Below are positions 35,606-43,137 of a DNA stretch of 50,793 nucleotides, in pieces. The notes beneath the pieces are model-generated. The model was not told the DNA's origin. It worked only from the letters and a program-made list of their open reading frames with translations, and did no database searches. The translations under genes and the position numbers were made by a program. Each line of letters starts with the position of its first letter. Within the stretch, counting starts at the first letter, position 1. Origin of the DNA: Acidobacteriota bacterium (GTDB lineage Bacteria > Acidobacteriota > Vicinamibacteria > Vicinamibacterales > JAHECP01); the NCBI GenBank assembly GCA_024641665.1, contig JAHECP010000023.1, forward strand, positions 1-50,793. The letters are read 5' to 3'.

Positions 35606-37672
35606 ATGAAGACACTGCTCCGCCATGGGTTCTGGGTCGTCGTCTCCGTGCTGGGCGCGCTGGCGCTCGGGGTCGTGGCGCTCGATCGTGCCGAGCCGGT
35701 GAACAGCATCTGGATCGTGACGGCGGCCGTCTGCGTGTACGCGATCGGCTACCGCTTCTACGCGAAGTTCATCGCGACCAAGGTCATGCTGCTCGACGAC
35801 CGCCGGGCCACGCCCGCCGAGCGGCTGCGCAACGGGCACGATTTCGAGCCGACCAACAAGTGGATCGTCTTCGGCCACCACTTCGCGGCCATCGCCGGAC
35901 CCGGCCCGCTCGTCGGCCCCACGTTGGCGGCGCAGTTCGGCTACCTGCCGGGCACGTTGTGGATCGTCTTCGGCGCGGTGCTCGGGGGCTGCGTGCAGGA
36001 CTTCGTCATCCTCTTCGCGTCGATGCGGCGCGACGGCAAGTCGCTCGGCGAGATGGCGCGCGAGGAGATCGGGCCGGTGGGCGGCTTCACGGCGCTGCTC
36101 ACCGTGCTCCTGATCATGATCGTCCTCCTCGCCGTCGTGGCGCTGGTCGTCGTCAACGCGCTCAAGGGCAGCCCGTGGGGCACGTTCACGATCTTCGCGA
36201 CGATGCCCATCGCGGTGTTCATGGGCCTCTACCTGCGCTACTGGCGTCCCGGGCGGGTGCTCGAAGTCTCGGTGATCGGCTTCGTGCTGGTGATGGCGGG
36301 CATCTTCGGCGGCCAGGCGATCTCGCTGAGCCCGACGCTGGCGCCGTGGTTCGACTACAGCGCCATGACGCTGGCCATCGCCATCATCGTGTACGGCTTC
36401 CTGGCGAGCACGCTGCCGGTGTGGCTGCTGCTGGCGCCGCGCGACTACCTGAGCACGTTCGTCAAGCTGGGCGTGCTGCTGCTGCTCGGCGTGGGCGTCG
36501 TGCTGATCCGGCCCCAGCTCGCGCTGCCCGCGGTGACCCGCTTCGTCGACGGCACCGGGCCCATCTTCGCGGGCAAGGTCTTCCCGTTCTGTTTCATCAC
36601 CATCGCCTGCGGCGCCGTCAGCGGCTTCCACTCGCTCATCTCGTCGGGCACGACGCCGAAGCTGCTGACGCGCGAAGGGCACGCACGGCCGATCGGCTAC
36701 GGCGGCATGGCGCTCGAGAGCTACGTCGGCATCATGGCGCTCATCGCCGCCTGCGCGCTGCAGCCGGGCGTCTTCTTCGCGGTGAATTCGCCGGCCGGCG
36801 TGGTGGGCGCGACGCCGCAGGCCGCGGTCGAGACGATCTCCGGATGGGGCTATCCCGTCACGGTCGCCGAGATGGACACGCTGGCGAAGCAGGTGGGCGA
36901 GGAGACGCTGATGCACCGGACGGGCGGCGCGCCGTCGCTCGCGCTCGGCATGGCGCACATCTTCTCGCACGTCGGCGGCGTCGACCGGTTCCTCGGCTTC
37001 TGGTACCACTTCGCCATCATGTTCGAGGCGCTCTTCATCCTCACGATCCTCGACGCCGGCACGCGCGTCGGGCGCTTCATGCTGCAGGACCTGGCCGGCA
37101 ACCTGTACGCGCCGCTGGGGCGGACGAGCTGGATGCCGGGGGTCGTCCTCACGAGCACGGCCATCGTGCTGGCCTGGGGCTACTTCCTCGTCCAGGGCGT
37201 GCGCGATCCGCTGGGCGGCATCAACTCGCTGTGGCCGCTCTTCGGCATCGCCAACCAGCTGCTGGCCGCCATCGCGCTGTCGGTCGCGACCACGATCCTG
37301 ATCAAGATGTACCGGTGGAAGTACGTGTGGATCACGAGCGTGCCGATGGCGTGGCTCGTCATCGTCACCTACGTGGCGAGCTACCAGAAGATCTTCTCGC
37401 CGATGCCCGCGCTGGGGTTCCTGGCGCAGGCCGACGCGCTCCAGGCGGCGCTCGCGGCGGGCACGGTCCCCGTGGCGCGGGTGGCGGCGACCCAGGCGCA
37501 GATTTTCAACAACCAGCTCGACGCCGCCGTGTGCGGCCTGTTCGTCGTGCTGGTGACGACAATCCTCGTCGACTCGATCCGGACCTGGACGCGGATCCTC
37601 GTCGGCGGCGCGAGCGAGCCCCTGCGCGAGGCGCCGTTCGTGCTCACGCAGCTCAGCGGGGAGGGGGCATGA
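35606..37672 (+). CDS. cstA: Carbon starvation protein CstA, inner-membrane transporter
   Basis: 688 residues, close to the ~700 of Escherichia coli CstA. About 16 membrane helices. Family signatures are present: the N-terminal YRFYAKFIATKVM, NGHDFEPTNKWIVFGHHFAAIAGPGPLVGPTLAAQFG, and GTTPKLLTREGHARPIGYGGM. CstA-type carriers take up peptides or pyruvate when carbon is scarce; the many exported peptidases around it favour peptides here. Start ATG at 35606 with GAGG upstream. Its stop overlaps the start of the small YbdD-type gene (ATGA), the usual two-gene unit. Confidence 0.96.
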   Translation: MKTLLRHGFWVVVSVLGALALGVVALDRAEPVNSIWIVTAAVCVYAIGYRFYAKFIATKVMLLDDRRATPAERLRNGHDFEPTNKWIVFGHHFAAIAGPGPLVGPTLAAQFGYLPGTLWIVFGAVLGGCVQDFVILFASMRRDGKSLGEMAREEIGPVGGFTALLTVLLIMIVLLAVVALVVVNALKGSPWGTFTIFATMPIAVFMGLYLRYWRPGRVLEVSVIGFVLVMAGIFGGQAISLSPTLAPWFDYSAMTLAIAIIVYGFLASTLPVWLLLAPRDYLSTFVKLGVLLLLGVGVVLIRPQLALPAVTRFVDGTGPIFAGKVFPFCFITIACGAVSGFHSLISSGTTPKLLTREGHARPIGYGGMALESYVGIMALIAACALQPGVFFAVNSPAGVVGATPQAAVETISGWGYPVTVAEMDTLAKQVGEETLMHRTGGAPSLALGMAHIFSHVGGVDRFLGFWYHFAIMFEALFILTILDAGTRVGRFMLQDLAGNLYAPLGRTSWMPGVVLTSTAIVLAWGYFLVQGVRDPLGGINSLWPLFGIANQLLAAIALSVATTILIKMYRWKYVWITSVPMAWLVIVTYVASYQKIFSPMPALGFLAQADALQAALAAGTVPVARVAATQAQIFNNQLDAAVCGLFVVLVTTILVDSIRTWTRILVGGASEPLREAPFVLTQLSGEGA

Positions 37673-37845
37673 AGACGATGCGGGCCGTCGGCCGCGTGCT
37701 GCTGGGCATCCTCCGCGAGCTGTCCGACCAGAACGCCTACGCGCGGCACCTCGCCAGCCACGGCGCGACGCATTCGGGCGCCGAGTGGCGCCGGTTCACC
37801 GAGCACCGGTTCAAAGCGAAGTACTCCCGGCCGAAGTGCTGCTAG
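37669..37845 (+). CDS. YbdD/YjiX-family small partner of CstA
   Basis: 58 residues: MKTMRAVGRVLLGILRELSD, then QNAYARHLASHG and the C-terminal RRFTEHRFKAKYSRPKCC. The short length, the central YxRHxxxHG-like motif and the RxKYxxPxCC-like tail mark the YbdD/YjiX (DUF466) family, which nearly always follows cstA. Its ATG overlaps the cstA stop by 4 nt and has GGGAGGGGG upstream. It is thought to modulate the transporter; the mechanism is unclear. The twin Cys at the C-terminus are notable. Confidence 0.93.
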   Translation: MKTMRAVGRVLLGILRELSDQNAYARHLASHGATHSGAEWRRFTEHRFKAKYSRPKCC

Positions 37846-37922
37846 CGACCCTCACGCGTTCTTCGCTGCTCACGTACGGTAACCACGAAGGGCGCGAAGG
37901 CCACGAGGGCAGCACGCAGAGG

Positions 37923-38074
37923 CTGGCGACCTCGGCCGCCGGAGGCGGCCGGCGGCGTGTGGGATCGCGGGAACGAAGCGCGCCTGGACGTGCCGATCTC
38001 GCGCGTTTCGTTCCCGCGATCCCGCACACCGCCCCGAGCGGCCAGACCCGCGGTCGGGCCGCCAAGGTCGCCAG
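37923..38074 (+). repeat. Cloverleaf-like palindromic element, copy C
   Basis: CTGGCGACC (37923-37931) and GGTCGCCAG (38066-38074) bound the same GGCCGCC-GGA-GGCGGCC hairpin and a roughly 30-bp stem (GATCGCGGGAACGAA against TTCGTTCCCGCGATC). The core is in the same orientation as in A and B, but both flanks are inverted: the right flank CAATTCAAGC/GATGAGAAGG region is the reverse complement of the left flank of A, and the left flank CACGTACGGTAACCACGAAG that of the right flank of A. Confidence 0.8.
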
Positions 38075-38344
38075 CCGATCCAAGGGATCCCGCTTGAATT
38101 GAATGATGAGAAGGTCACGAAGCTCTGCCACGCGTAAGGGAGCGTGACGCCCCTTCGTGGACCTCGTGTCCTTCGTGGTCAATCCCGTGAGGCGCGGAGG
38201 CAGCGTGACGCCATCGTGCCCTTGGACGGCGAAGGCCGCGCTTCGCGCCTTCGTGGTGCCGTGGACTGTCCGAGGGGACACAACCGTCCGCCGCGCGGGA
38301 CGGTTCCACGGCCGGGCTGGCGGGATAGCGGGCCGCGTTCGCAT

Positions 38345-38373
38345 TTGCGGGCTGGAACGCGGCTTGCTAAGCT
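38345..38373 (+). promoter_or_regulatory. Promoter of the VWFA gene, sigma-70 or sigma-54 reading
   Basis: Two readings overlap. Sigma-70: TTGCGG, 17-nt spacer, TAAGCT with extended TGC. Sigma-54: TGGAACG-CGGC-TTGCT (38353-38368) with GG-N10-GC. Either places the transcript start within a few nt of the ATG at 38381, implying leaderless translation. Confidence 0.45.
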
Positions 38374-38380
38374 CGGATCC

Positions 38381-39328
38381 ATGCGAAGAACCCACGTGGC
38401 GTTCGCGGTGTGCGCGGCGGCGGTCGTGCTGGGCGCCGGCGTCCTGGCCGCGGGTCCGGCCGGGGCCCGGCAGCAGGAGCAACAGCCGGTGTTCAAGGCG
38501 GCCACCCGCACGGTGGCGCTCCACGTCACCGTCACCGACGCGGACAAGCGCCTGGTGCCGGGACTCAGCCGCGACGACTTCCAGATCTTCGACGACAACA
38601 AGCCGGTCGCCACGACGATCTTCGACAACGAGACCCGTCCGATCACCGTGGCCGTGATGCTCGACACGAGCGCCAGCATGACGCTGACGCTCGACCTGCT
38701 GAAGGCCGCCGCCGAGCAGTTCCTCATCCGCCTGCTGCCGGACGACCGCGCCAAGGTGGGCGCCTTCAACGACAAGATCCAGCTGCTGCCCGACCCCGGG
38801 CCGTTCATCGGCGACCGCGACGAGCTCGTCTCGATCCTCAAGAACGACCTCCAGTACGGCAACCCCACGCGCCTCTACGACGCGATCGACGTGAGTCTCG
38901 ACGCCCTCGAGGGCGTCGACGGCCGCAGGGTGGTGCTCGTCTTCACCGACGGCGACGACACCTTCAGCAAGGCGAGCCGCGGCAGCGTGCAGAAGCGCGC
39001 GCAGCAGAACGACGTGATGATCTACGCCATCGGGCTGCAGAGCAACTACTTCAACGGGCAGTACCGTGTGCGGACCAAGCCCGATCGCGGCCTGAAGAAG
39101 CTGGCCGAGGACACCGGCGGCGGCTACTTCGAGCTGACGCGCGCGGCCGACCTCAGCTCCACCTTCACGCGCGTGGCCGAGGAGCTGCACAGCCAGTACC
39201 TGATGGGGTTCTCGCCGGACGTGCTCGACGGCAAGGAGCACAAGCTCGAGGTGCGCGTGAAGAAGCCCGGCATGAGCGCCCGCGCGCGCAAGAGCTACCT
39301 GGCGACCGCCGCGACGACCGGCGAGTGA
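38381..39328 (+). CDS. Exported VWFA-related acidobacterial protein
   Basis: 315 residues. Signal peptide (MRRTHVAFAVCAAAVVLGAG), then a beta-sandwich-like segment about 40-85 (LHVTVTDADKRLVPGLSRDDFQ) and a von Willebrand A domain about 85-290 with the MIDAS motif DTSAS (VAVMLDTSASM) and the later LVFTDGDDTF. The layout is that of the VWFA-related proteins expanded in Acidobacteriota. It should bind a protein partner through a metal ion in the periplasm or at the surface; the partner is not evident. The ATG at 38381 is chosen for the signal peptide. No ribosome-binding site beyond GGATCC, consistent with a leaderless or near-leaderless transcript. Confidence 0.88.
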   Translation: MRRTHVAFAVCAAAVVLGAGVLAAGPAGARQQEQQPVFKAATRTVALHVTVTDADKRLVPGLSRDDFQIFDDNKPVATTIFDNETRPITVAVMLDTSASMTLTLDLLKAAAEQFLIRLLPDDRAKVGAFNDKIQLLPDPGPFIGDRDELVSILKNDLQYGNPTRLYDAIDVSLDALEGVDGRRVVLVFTDGDDTFSKASRGSVQKRAQQNDVMIYAIGLQSNYFNGQYRVRTKPDRGLKKLAEDTGGGYFELTRAADLSSTFTRVAEELHSQYLMGFSPDVLDGKEHKLEVRVKKPGMSARARKSYLATAATTGE

Positions 39329-39366
39329 CGAGGGCCGGCGGATCGCCTCCGTCCTCGCCGTACTGT

Positions 39367-39505
39367 TCGTGGCGATTCCCGTGGCGACTTCTACGGCGAT
39401 TTCCGCTGCGATTTCCGTGGTCGTTCCGTGGTCCTTGCCAGCCCCCCACCTTCGCCATGGCTGCGGTGGGCAAGCCAGCCCCCAGTCCCCAGCCCCCGAG
39501 TCCTT
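39367..39505. repeat. Composite array, reverse orientation
   Basis: Repeated CGATTTCCGTGG-type units (39367-39432) followed by CAGCCCC, CAGTCCC, CAGCCCC-type heptamers (39475-39503). It is the reverse complement of the arrangement at 21187-21307, with several decayed units. Confidence 0.6.
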
Positions 39506-39550
39506 GGCCCGCCGAAGCGGCCTCGACGACACGGCCGCGAAGGCGACCCG

Positions 39551-40858
39551 TCACTGCTTGTAGATCTTCCCGTCCTTCATCACGAAGCCCACGCGCTCGG
39601 TCACCGAGATGTCGGCCGTGGGATCGCCGGGCACCGCCACCAGATCGGCGAGGAAGCCGGCCTTCACCTGCCCCAGCTTGTCGCCCCAGCCCATCACCGT
39701 CGCGTTGACCGTCGTCGCGGCCGTGAGGGCCTGCGCCGGCGTCATGCCGTCCTTCACCATCCACTCGAGCTCGCGGTAGTTCTCGCCGTGCGCGAAGACG
39801 CCCACGTCGCTGCCCAGGCCGATGGTGACGCCCTGGCGCAGCGCCGACTGGAAGGCCCGCTTCGCCTGTTCCATGGCAGCCGACGGCGGCCCGCCGCGCG
39901 TGTAGCCGCTGAAGTACTCCGAGTACGCCTCCTCGGCGGTCAGCGTCGGGAAGAAGGCCACCTTCTTCTCGGCCATCAGCTTGAAGATCTCGTCGGTGCC
40001 GCCGTAGCCGTGCTCGATCGTGTCGGCGCCGGCCATGATCGCCCGGCGCATGCCCTCGGGCGTGGTGGCGTGGACCGACACCGGGCGTCCGGCGCTGTGC
40101 GCTTCCTCGACGGCCACGGCCATCTCGGCCTCGGTGAGCGTCGGCACGGTGGACCCGCCCGGGCCGCGCCGGTAGTCGGCGTAGAGCTTCACCCAGTCGG
40201 CGCCGTGGCCGACCTGGTCGCGCACGGCCTCGCGCATCTGGTCCGCGCCGGTCACCTCCTGCGCGCCCTTCGGCGGCACGAAGTTCGGGGCGAAGCCCGA
40301 CGGGCCGGGCCCGTAGCTCGCGGTGGCGACGATGGCCTTGGTCGCCACCTCGAGGCGCGGCCCCGGGATGCGGCCCTCGTCCACGGCCCGCTTCACCGAC
40401 ACGTCGGCGTACCCCGCGCCCTCGGTGCCCAGGTCGCGCAGCGCCGTGAAGCCGGCCATCAGCGTGGCCCGGCAGTGCAGCACGGCGGCGATGGTCCGGT
40501 AGGCCAACGGCTCCTTGAGCACCTGGTCGTTCCACAGCGTCTCGTTGTACGGGTGCAGGAAGACGTGCGAGTGCGCGTCGATGAGGCCCGGCAGGAGCGT
40601 CATGCCGGGGAGATCGATGACGCGGGCGCCGGCGGGCACCTTGACCTCGGCGGCGGGCCCGGCGGCGGCGATGGTGTGGCCCGTCACCAGCACCACCCAG
40701 CCTTCGTGCGGCTGGGCGGACACGGCGTCGAAGACGCGCTGGGGCTTCAAGAGCACGCTGGCCTGGGCGCCGGCGGCCGGCGCCTGGGCCGCGAGCGGGA
40801 TCGCGGTCAGCAGCAGGAGAGCACAGCAGGAATACGCGCGGAGTGTGGTCGATCGCAT
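39551..40858 (-). CDS. Exported metal-dependent amidohydrolase (imidazolonepropionase/prolidase-like)
   Basis: 435 residues. Signal peptide ([25 protein letters not shown]). Amidohydrolase-superfamily ligands: HSH in [14 protein letters not shown], the candidate carbamylated Lys in [10 protein letters not shown], His in [11 protein letters not shown], His in TIEHGYGG and Asp in GLGSDVGVF. The set fits the binuclear subgroup that includes Xaa-Pro and Xaa-Arg dipeptidases and imidazolonepropionase-like enzymes. With an export signal and peptidase neighbours, hydrolysis of a dipeptide or acyl-amino acid is plausible, but the substrate cannot be read. AGGAG lies 8 nt before the ATG. A large GGGGACGGGA-type hairpin lies just upstream. 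Confidence 0.9.
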   Translation of the reverse strand: MRSTTLRAYSCCALLLLTAIPLAAQAPAAGAQASVLLKPQRVFDAVSAQPHEGWVVLVTGHTIAAAGPAAEVKVPAGARVIDLPGMTLLPGLIDAHSHVFLHPYNETLWNDQVLKEPLAYRTIAAVLHCRATLMAGFTALRDLGTEGAGYADVSVKRAVDEGRIPGPRLEVATKAIVATASYGPGPSGFAPNFVPPKGAQEVTGADQMREAVRDQVGHGADWVKLYADYRRGPGGSTVPTLTEAEMAVAVEEAHSAGRPVSVHATTPEGMRRAIMAGADTIEHGYGGTDEIFKLMAEKKVAFFPTLTAEEAYSEYFSGYTRGGPPSAAMEQAKRAFQSALRQGVTIGLGSDVGVFAHGENYRELEWMVKDGMTPAQALTAATTVNATVMGWGDKLGQVKAGFLADLVAVPGDPTADISVTERVGFVMKDGKIYKQ

Positions 40859-40899
40859 GGGTCAATCTCCTCGTTGCTGACCCACGAGAATAACCGAAA

Positions 40900-40967
40900 A
40901 AGGGGACGGGAGCTATTTCCATCCGCCCGGAATCGCGGCGGCGGATGGAAATAGTTCCCGTCCCCTT
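40900..40967. repeat. 28-bp REP-like hairpin of the GGGGACGGGA type
   Basis: Left arm 40900-40927 (AAGGGGACGGGAGCTATTTC onward) and right arm 40940-40967 (ending GTTCCCGTCCCCTT) pair along 28 bp with a single G-T pair; the loop is 12 nt. The sequence resembles a hairpin class scattered in many environmental genomes, in some associated with REP-type Y1 transposases; none is present here. Confidence 0.85.
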
Positions 40968-40990
40968 GTTTGATGACGCGCGCGGGGTGT

Positions 40991-41077
40991 CTAACCGAGG
41001 ACCGCCGCCACCACCGCGATGGCGAGCAGCGTCGCGACGACCGCCTCGGCCGTGCTCGAGAAGTTGTAGTTCGACAT
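40991..41077 (-). CDS. Possible 28-residue hydrophobic peptide
   Basis: An ATG at 41077 followed by 28 codons: a short polar head (MSNYNFSSTAEA) and a hydrophobic run (VVATLLAIAVVAAVLG) to a TAG stop. Upstream on the minus strand is GGCGGGTAGTGCA, a weak ribosome-binding site, and AGGAGTGGGAAAG further up. It lies between the glycosyltransferase (64 nt upstream) and the amidohydrolase. A single-helix membrane peptide or a signal-like leader is possible. Support is the amino-acid pattern and position only. Confidence 0.4.
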   Translation of the reverse strand: MSNYNFSSTAEAVVATLLAIAVVAAVLG

Positions 41078-41141
41078 TGCACTACCCGCCTTTCCCACTC
41101 CTGATTTGTTACTGAGTTAGACGGGGATGGGGCGGAAAAGT

Positions 41142-43088
41142 TTATCGACGGCCGGCATCCGGGCTCTCGGGGAGCACCGCGGGAATCGGCACGGTCTCGA
41201 CGGCGTCGCCGGCCAGGAATCGCGCCCGGTCGCGGGGATCGTACACGCGGACGATGGTGGCGCCGGGAATGTCCAGCTCGGCGGCCGGCGGCCAGTCCAG
41301 CCGGCCGAGCGCGTTGCCGAGCGCGAACCGATCGCGAAACGGCGCTTCCTCCGAGTCCTCGAGCACGAAGCACACCGGGTGGCCGCGCTCCTCGAGCCAC
41401 GCCACCTCCTCGTCGAGCCACTGGCGCTCGATCCAGTCCCACCTGAGGGCCGTGCTCCCGCCGTAATACCGCAGGCTTCCGCTGTGCTGCATGCTGACGG
41501 CGACCACACCGGGGGGATACGCGCGGGCGACGTACTCGCCCACGGCTCGATACTTGTGCTCACCTGTGCGAGTGCTGTCACGCGTCCGGCCCCTGGCGAT
41601 GCCGGTCTGCCATACGAGGAAGGGGACGAAGGCCACGAGGACCGCCGCCCGGCCCCAGGCCGGGTGGATCCGCGCGCCCAGACCGATCGCCGCGGCGATC
41701 GCCAGGCACAACATCAGCGGCAGCACCGGCAGCACGAAACGCAGATAGGACCAGTCGAAAAACTGCACGTACGGGAGATACGACGCCCACACGATGGCCG
41801 CCATGGCGAGCCACAGGCGGATCTCGGCCCTGCGCGGCAACGCGCCGGGAGCGCCGCCACCGAGCGCCAGCCAGGGCGCGAGGACGCACAGGAGCACCAG
41901 AGGCGTCTCCGTCGCGATGAGCCACTGTCCGTACCGCGCGGCGTTCGGCAGGATGTTTCCCCACGCGAAGAGGTTCTCGGCGGGGCCGTAGCCGGTAGTC
42001 AATGACGATCCGTACAGCACCTGGTTCATCCAGAGCAGCGCGCAGAGCGCGGCCGCCGGGCCGGCGAGAAACGCCAGCGGGCGGGCGAGACGCGGGCGTC
42101 CGGCCTCGCGGCGCCGCGATCCGGCGGCCACGTAGACGACGAGGGGCAGCGCGAGGGGCGCGAGGTTGGGCCGCGTGACGACGGCCATCCCCGCCGCCAG
42201 GCCGGCGAGCCACGGCGCCGCGCGCGACGCCGAAGCGGTCCCGAGGATCGCCAGCAGCCACCAGGCCGTGACCGGCACGTCGCTCATCGGGAGGCGCGAC
42301 TGGAAGATGAACGCGGGCGACGCGGCCAGCCAGGCGGCGCTCGCCAGACCCACGGCGCGCCCCGCGAACCCGGCGGCGAACAGGTACGTCGTGGCGACCG
42401 CCAGCGCGGCGAAGAGCGGCACGATCAGGAAGATGGCCTCGCGTCCGCCCGCCCATAGAAAGAGCGCCATCACCGCCGGCAACCCCGGCGGGTACACCGG
42501 GACGTACACGCCTCGCTCGGCCGCCGGCCGAAACCCGAGCGGCGCGAACGACATCTCGGCGAAGGGCCAGGGCACCTCCGCCGCCAGCGGCTCGTCGAGG
42601 TGCAGCCGGCCCTCGACCATCAGGCTGGCTTCGGCCGCGTAGCCCCACGAGTCCGAGCCACCCACCGCGTGGGCCCCGTGCTCGTACGCCTCGACTCCTG
42701 TGAACAGCGCCAGCGCGACGGCCAGCCAGGGCGCCGCGTGGGAGATGGCGCGCCGGACGCGCGCCGCGAGTCGGCGCGACGCACGGGCCGCGCGAGCGAG
42801 GGCGACACCCAGCCGGCGTGCGCCGCGCGCGAGGAACGCGCCGATGGACGCGCGGCGGCGGACGACGCTGCGAACGAGGATCAGCAGCAGCGCGACGGCC
42901 GCCACCTGGAGCGCGCGCTTCGGCTTGCGCGACGAGAAGTAGACGGGCCCCCACTCCACGACGAAGCCGCCGGTTACGGCGACGACAAGCGCCCAGGCGG
43001 GCGCCGCGAGCGCCACGACGCGCAGCCAGCGGTCGACCCTGCTCCAGGGCGCGTCCGGCGGCGAGGGACGGGCGGCCATGTTTGGCAT
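41142..43088 (-). CDS. ArnT/PMT-like (GT83/GT39-type) membrane glycosyltransferase
   Basis: 648 residues with about 11-13 membrane helices. After a basic, helix-rich N-terminus the first large loop has GSDSWGYAAEASLMVEGRL, the acidic (DSWGY) motif typical of polyprenyl-phosphate-sugar transferases, and VYPPGLPAVMALFLWAGGREAIF; further loops include YLPYVQFFDWSYLRFVLPVL. The C-terminal ~130 residues form a soluble periplasmic domain (TGEHKYRAVGEYVARAYPPG). It should move a sugar from a lipid-phosphate donor to protein or lipid on the periplasmic face. Acceptor unknown. ATGs at 43088 and 43079 are both possible; neither has a strong ribosome-binding site. Confidence 0.85.
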   Translation of the reverse strand: MPNMAARPSPPDAPWSRVDRWLRVVALAAPAWALVVAVTGGFVVEWGPVYFSSRKPKRALQVAAVALLLILVRSVVRRRASIGAFLARGARRLGVALARAARASRRLAARVRRAISHAAPWLAVALALFTGVEAYEHGAHAVGGSDSWGYAAEASLMVEGRLHLDEPLAAEVPWPFAEMSFAPLGFRPAAERGVYVPVYPPGLPAVMALFLWAGGREAIFLIVPLFAALAVATTYLFAAGFAGRAVGLASAAWLAASPAFIFQSRLPMSDVPVTAWWLLAILGTASASRAAPWLAGLAAGMAVVTRPNLAPLALPLVVYVAAGSRRREAGRPRLARPLAFLAGPAAALCALLWMNQVLYGSSLTTGYGPAENLFAWGNILPNAARYGQWLIATETPLVLLCVLAPWLALGGGAPGALPRRAEIRLWLAMAAIVWASYLPYVQFFDWSYLRFVLPVLPLMLCLAIAAAIGLGARIHPAWGRAAVLVAFVPFLVWQTGIARGRTRDSTRTGEHKYRAVGEYVARAYPPGVVAVSMQHSGSLRYYGGSTALRWDWIERQWLDEEVAWLEERGHPVCFVLEDSEEAPFRDRFALGNALGRLDWPPAAELDIPGATIVRVYDPRDRARFLAGDAVETVPIPAVLPESPDAGRR

Positions 43089-43137
43089 GCCCGCTCTGGA
43101 CGGCGTCCTGCTGCCGTCCAGAGCGAGCCGGTCGGGT

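Larger units (their letters stand above)
37846..38380. other. Intergenic region with cloverleaf element copy C
   Basis: Mostly repeat: copy C core (37923-38074) with inverted flanks reaching about 37853 and 38290. The last 80 nt carry the promoter of the VWFA gene. No gene recognised. Confidence 0.65.
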
